Positions 63,810 to 64,000 of a stretch of 64,000 nt of DNA are shown here, piece by piece; position 1 is the first letter of the stretch; each line of letters opens with the position of its first letter. The stretch is from Branchiostoma floridae. Taxonomy: Eukaryota > Chordata > Leptocardii > Amphioxiformes > Branchiostomatidae. The position numbers were made by a program, and so were the translations under genes. Below the pieces are notes generated by a model that made no database searches, was not told where the DNA came from, and was given only the letters and a program-made list of their open reading frames with translations. The stretch is taken from NCBI RefSeq assembly GCF_000003815.2, contig NC_049996.1, forward strand, positions 3,944,981 to 4,008,980, written 5' to 3'.

Positions 63810-64000
63810 TTACCCCATCTAGACCGAGGGGCTAAAAGTCGCGTGCCAAATTTGACGTCGCATAACTGACAAATAACGTGTGTGTAAGGACTAAGTGACT
63901 TTTCCTAAAATGTTTTTAGCAACAATTCTACGAAAAGCTATAAATTTGTCATTTTTCGTGTTACCATGGCAATGGGTTTTTGACAGGCATATTTTACCAA
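63810..64000. mobile_element. piggyBac-like MITE, cut by the window end
   Basis: TTACCCCATCTAGACCGAGG, GGCTAAAAGT, GACGTCGCATAACTGAC and GTTACCATGGCAATGGGTTT match the right end of 3394-4286 in reverse orientation. The first base of the expected TTAA flank is mutated. Confidence 0.75.

Overview
The window looks like an amphioxus (Branchiostoma-type) nuclear genome scaffold. The reasons are spliced genes with GT-AG introns and extracellular phase-1 exons, SUEL/rhamnose-binding-type lectin exons, a peptidoglycan recognition protein, a WSC-like exon, and a very high load of MITEs, tRNA-derived SINEs, LINE 3' ends and minisatellites. There is no sign of bacterial organisation. One assembly gap (8153-8807) lies inside a satellite. 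Species assignment is inference; the exon structures below were read directly from the sequence and checked for splice sites and phase.

Layout. 1-23.4 kb: no host gene seen; MITEs, a piggyBac-like element, a LINE reverse-transcriptase fragment and its tail-derived satellite, SINEs and minisatellites. 23.8-25.0 kb: a WSC-like exon on the minus strand inside an inverted-repeat frame. 25.5-32.3 kb (minus): lectin gene A, a predicted type II membrane protein with an acidic tyrosine-rich tail, one transmembrane exon, an N-glycosylation-rich 66-bp VNTR stalk and a C-terminal SUEL lectin domain. 33.6-36.3 kb: a decayed Harbinger-like transposon with a companion SAP-like ORF. 36.3-42.4 kb: repeats, a SINE and a palindromic element flanked by 37-bp direct repeats. 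42.5-48.7 kb (plus): a complete seven-exon trypsin-like serine protease (277 aa). 50.3-54.4 kb (minus): a complete five-exon PGRP (226 aa) with amidase residues and an N-terminal membrane anchor. 57.5-63.8 kb (plus): lectin gene B, an inverted paralogue of gene A with the same exon phases but a 7-bp frameshifting deletion in the stalk exon. 63.8-64.0 kb: the end of another piggyBac-like copy.

The four host genes are all predicted to act at the cell surface or outside the cell: two lectin-type receptors, one peptidoglycan sensor/amidase and one secreted protease. The lectin genes point away from each other, with the protease and PGRP between them. This suggests an innate-recognition neighbourhood, but co-function is inference. 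The most interesting points are the type II lectin architecture with its expandable stalk, the divergent inverted paralogue, the membrane-tethered amidase PGRP, and a host-type exon framed by an interrupted inverted repeat.
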